From NCBI GenBank assembly GCA_023430365.1, contig JAEZAS010000029.1:1-6734 (forward strand): 6,734 bases of DNA, read 5' to 3'. Position numbers and translations under genes: made by a program. The number at the start of each line of letters is the position of its first letter. The stretch's first letter is position 1. The stretch comes from Planctomycetota bacterium (lineage in GTDB: Bacteria; Planctomycetota; Planctomycetia; Pirellulales; Pirellulaceae). The notes under the pieces were generated by a model that was not told the DNA's origin, did no database searches, and worked only from the letters and a program-made list of their open reading frames with translations. Shown here in pieces: positions 5,934 to 6,734 of this stretch.

Positions 5934-5981
5934 TCGACGCGGAGCGTCGAACCGTGCGTTCCCACGCAGAGCGTGGGAACG
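5934..5981 (-). repeat. Family B hairpin pair, opposite orientation
   Basis: TCGACGC (5934-5940) and GCGTCGA (5944-5950) make a 7-bp stem around GGA. CGTTCCCACGC (5957-5967) and GCGTGGGAACG (5971-5981) make a perfect 11-bp stem around AGA, which reads TCT on the minus strand. These two therefore face the hairpins at 5881-5927. All four share the ACGC-loop-GCGT core. The cluster lies downstream of rnhA and upstream of the PPIase-like promoter, and no T-run follows in either direction. Confidence 0.85.
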
Positions 5982-6002
5982 AGAATCACCTCTCTGAATT
6001 TT

Positions 6003-6470
6003 TTACCGGAACTTCTGACAGGCTGCCACAGCCATCTCATCGCAACGGTCGTTCTCGGGATGCCCGCTGTGACCCGCGACGCGAGTCAGTTTCACTTCGT
6101 GCTTGTGAATCAATTCGTCGAGCTGCTTCCAGAGATCGGCATTCTTGAGCGGCTTGAGCTTGCCTTGCTCGCGACGCTGCCAGCCGTTGCGTTTCCAGCC
6201 GGCCATCCACTCGCTGAGCCCTTTGCGGACGTACTCGCTATCGGTCAGGATCTCGACAAACACCGGCCGTTTGAGGGCGGAAAGCCCTTCGACCACGGCC
6301 TGCAATTCCATGCGGTTGTTCGTGGTTTCCTTCTCGCCCCCGCTGGCTTCCTTTTCGATGTCCGTCGCCACATGGCGCAGAATGTACGCCCAGCCGCCGG
6401 GCCCAGGATTGCCACTGCAAGCCCCGTCGGTAAACAGGAGCACTTCGGGCTGTGAGTTCGCTTCCGCCAT
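6003..6470 (-). CDS. rnhA: Ribonuclease HI
   Basis: RNase HI cleaves the RNA strand of RNA-DNA hybrids, clearing R-loops and primers in the cytoplasm with two metal ions. The 155-residue length is normal for bacterial RNase HI. All catalytic residues are visible: Asp15 in FTDGACSGNPGPGG, Glu55 in TTNNRMEL, Asp77 in LTDSEYV and Asp144 in NDRCDEMA. His134 of the flexible GHSGHPEN loop is also present. The Trp/Lys-rich segment at 88-97 (EWMAGWKRNG) corresponds to the basic protrusion that binds hybrid in E. coli RNase HI. The ATG at 6470 is preferred over the in-frame TTG at 6476 because GAGGA stands 8 bases upstream of the ATG and only 2 from the TTG. The gene is flanked on both sides by family B hairpin repeats, so it is unlikely to be tightly co-transcribed with the PPIase-like gene. 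I see no clear promoter upstream. Confidence 0.97.
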   Translation of the reverse strand: MAEANSQPEVLLFTDGACSGNPGPGGWAYILRHVATDIEKEASGGEKETTNNRMELQAVVEGLSALKRPVFVEILTDSEYVRKGLSEWMAGWKRNGWQRREQGKLKPLKNADLWKQLDELIHKHEVKLTRVAGHSGHPENDRCDEMAVAACQKFR

Positions 6471-6478
6471 CGTCAAGA

Positions 6479-6483
6479 TCCTC
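6479..6483 (-). promoter_or_regulatory. rnhA: Shine-Dalgarno sequence of rnhA
   Basis: The minus strand reads GAGGA, 8 bases before the ATG at 6470, which supports that start. Its first base is also the last base of a family B hairpin stem (6483-6507), so a strong structure in the mRNA would end exactly at the ribosome binding site. Confidence 0.65.
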
Positions 6484-6527
6484 GTTGCGACGCTCCGCGT
6501 CGTAACGCAGTAGGACGCTCTGTGTCC
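6483..6527 (+). repeat. Family B two-hairpin repeat unit, right of rnhA
   Basis: CGTTGCGACGC (6483-6493) and GCGTCGTAACG (6497-6507) pair over 11 positions with one G-T wobble around a TCC loop. GGACGC (6513-6518) and GTGTCC (6522-6527) pair with one wobble around TCT. The unit is a slightly decayed direct copy of 5881-5927, with differences in the first arm, in one loop, in the link between hairpins and in the last arm. It occupies the 5' leader side of rnhA. Confidence 0.85.
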
Positions 6528-6543
6528 AGTGTTGGAACAGGCA

Positions 6544-6568
6544 GGTGAATTGGCAAGCCCAACTCACC
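6544..6568. other. Imperfect hairpin upstream of rnhA
   Basis: GGTGA-A-TTGG (6544-6553) can pair with CCAA-C-TCACC (6559-6568): 9 pairs, one mismatch and a 5-base loop (CAAGC). It does not match the other repeat families here. It may be another dispersed palindrome or chance pairing in a region packed with inverted repeats. Confidence 0.35.
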
Positions 6569-6586
6569 ACGGGCGGAGCGTTGCCT

Positions 6587-6663
6587 GTAGGGTGGGTCGA
6601 GCGATAGCGAGGCCCACCTTTTATCCGCAGCGGTGGGCCTCGCTAACGCTCAGCCCACCCTAC
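6587..6663. repeat. Family C 77-bp long hairpin repeat
   Basis: Two 32-base arms (6587-6618 and 6632-6663) pair nearly end to end, with two mismatches and one G-T wobble, around a 13-base loop that starts with TTTT. The outer arms read GTAGGGTGGG and CCCACCCTAC, and the inner parts GAGGCCCACC and GGTGGGCCTC. It lies between rnhA and a possible gene end at 6690. It has no flanking T-run and no coding content. The form suggests a small non-autonomous palindromic element. Confidence 0.85.
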
Positions 6664-6689
6664 GGCCTGCGGATTGGCTGGAAGGTGTT

Positions 6690-6734
6690 CTACTTCCGGT
6701 CGCGAAGCGGGATGAATTCGCGTTCGGCGGGGCC
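6690..6734 (-). CDS. Possible C-terminal fragment of a further minus-strand gene (5' end outside window)
   Basis: The minus strand is open from the window edge to a TAG at 6690-6692. It encodes 14 residues ending AEREFIPLRDRK, which has a plausible charged C-terminus. It would be codirectional with rnhA and would end about 27 bases before the family C hairpin, which would then be its 3' flank. A competing reading is a plus-strand gene starting at the ATG at 6712. The evidence is too short to name a family. Confidence 0.3.
   Translation of the reverse strand, partial: GPAEREFIPLRDRK

Noticed and set aside
5881..5981. CRISPR array
   Set aside because: The repeated pieces are palindromes of different lengths in opposing orientations, with gaps of only 6-7 bases rather than uniform 30-40 base spacers. 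No cas gene is present.
5957..5981. Intrinsic terminator for rnhA
   Set aside because: The 11-bp hairpin is strong and lies downstream of rnhA, but no T-run follows it on the minus strand and it belongs to a repeat family.
1..6734. tRNA, rRNA or riboswitch
   Set aside because: I looked for tRNA-like arms with a TTCGAATC-type loop and CCA end, rRNA signatures and long structured leaders, and saw none. The structured elements are short palindromic repeats.

Overview
This is a GC-rich stretch of bacterial chromosome. The gene styles and the many small palindromic repeats between genes fit a planctomycete of the Pirellulales type. That assignment rests on recollection of family features, not on a search. 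The content is mostly housekeeping. I see no phage, CRISPR, toxin-antitoxin or transposase gene, and no convincing new multi-gene system.

Layout: a probable C-terminal fragment of an upstream gene (3-134, +) is followed by a 263-base spacer holding a small GC-rich palindrome, a good sigma-70-type promoter and a leader hairpin. Then come a membrane-anchored TPR protein of YfgM-like architecture (398-1363, +) and an RluD-family 23S rRNA pseudouridine synthase (1472-2458, +). The short space between rluD and the next, convergent gene holds two oppositely oriented copies of a 23-29 bp hairpin repeat. A third copy lies just upstream of rluD. The minus strand then carries a PIG-L/LmbE-type zinc deacetylase (2596-3366), a large SurA/PpiD-like protein with two chaperone-plus-parvulin modules (3540-5687), and RNase HI (6003-6470). 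A clear intrinsic terminator with a TTCG loop separates the PPIase-like gene from the deacetylase gene, and the PPIase-like gene has its own promoter and Shine-Dalgarno sequence. The last 45 bases may be the C-terminus of another minus-strand gene.

Most of the unusual signal is in the intergenic DNA, where three hairpin-repeat families occur. Family A has a CACTGC stem and an 11-base TGGACAAGC-type loop (3 copies). Family B has an ACGC-TCT-GCGT core (6 hairpins plus one look-alike), and a two-hairpin unit of it flanks rnhA as a direct repeat. Family C is a single 77-bp near-perfect hairpin.

Functionally, the TPR protein and the double PPIase-like protein are both predicted to be single-pass proteins facing the extracytoplasmic side, recalling the YfgM-PpiD pair at the SecYEG translocon of E. 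coli. RluD (ribosome maturation) and RNase HI (R-loop removal) are independent housekeeping functions. The deacetylase belongs to a family that includes bacillithiol and mycothiol enzymes, but its substrate cannot be read from sequence alone.
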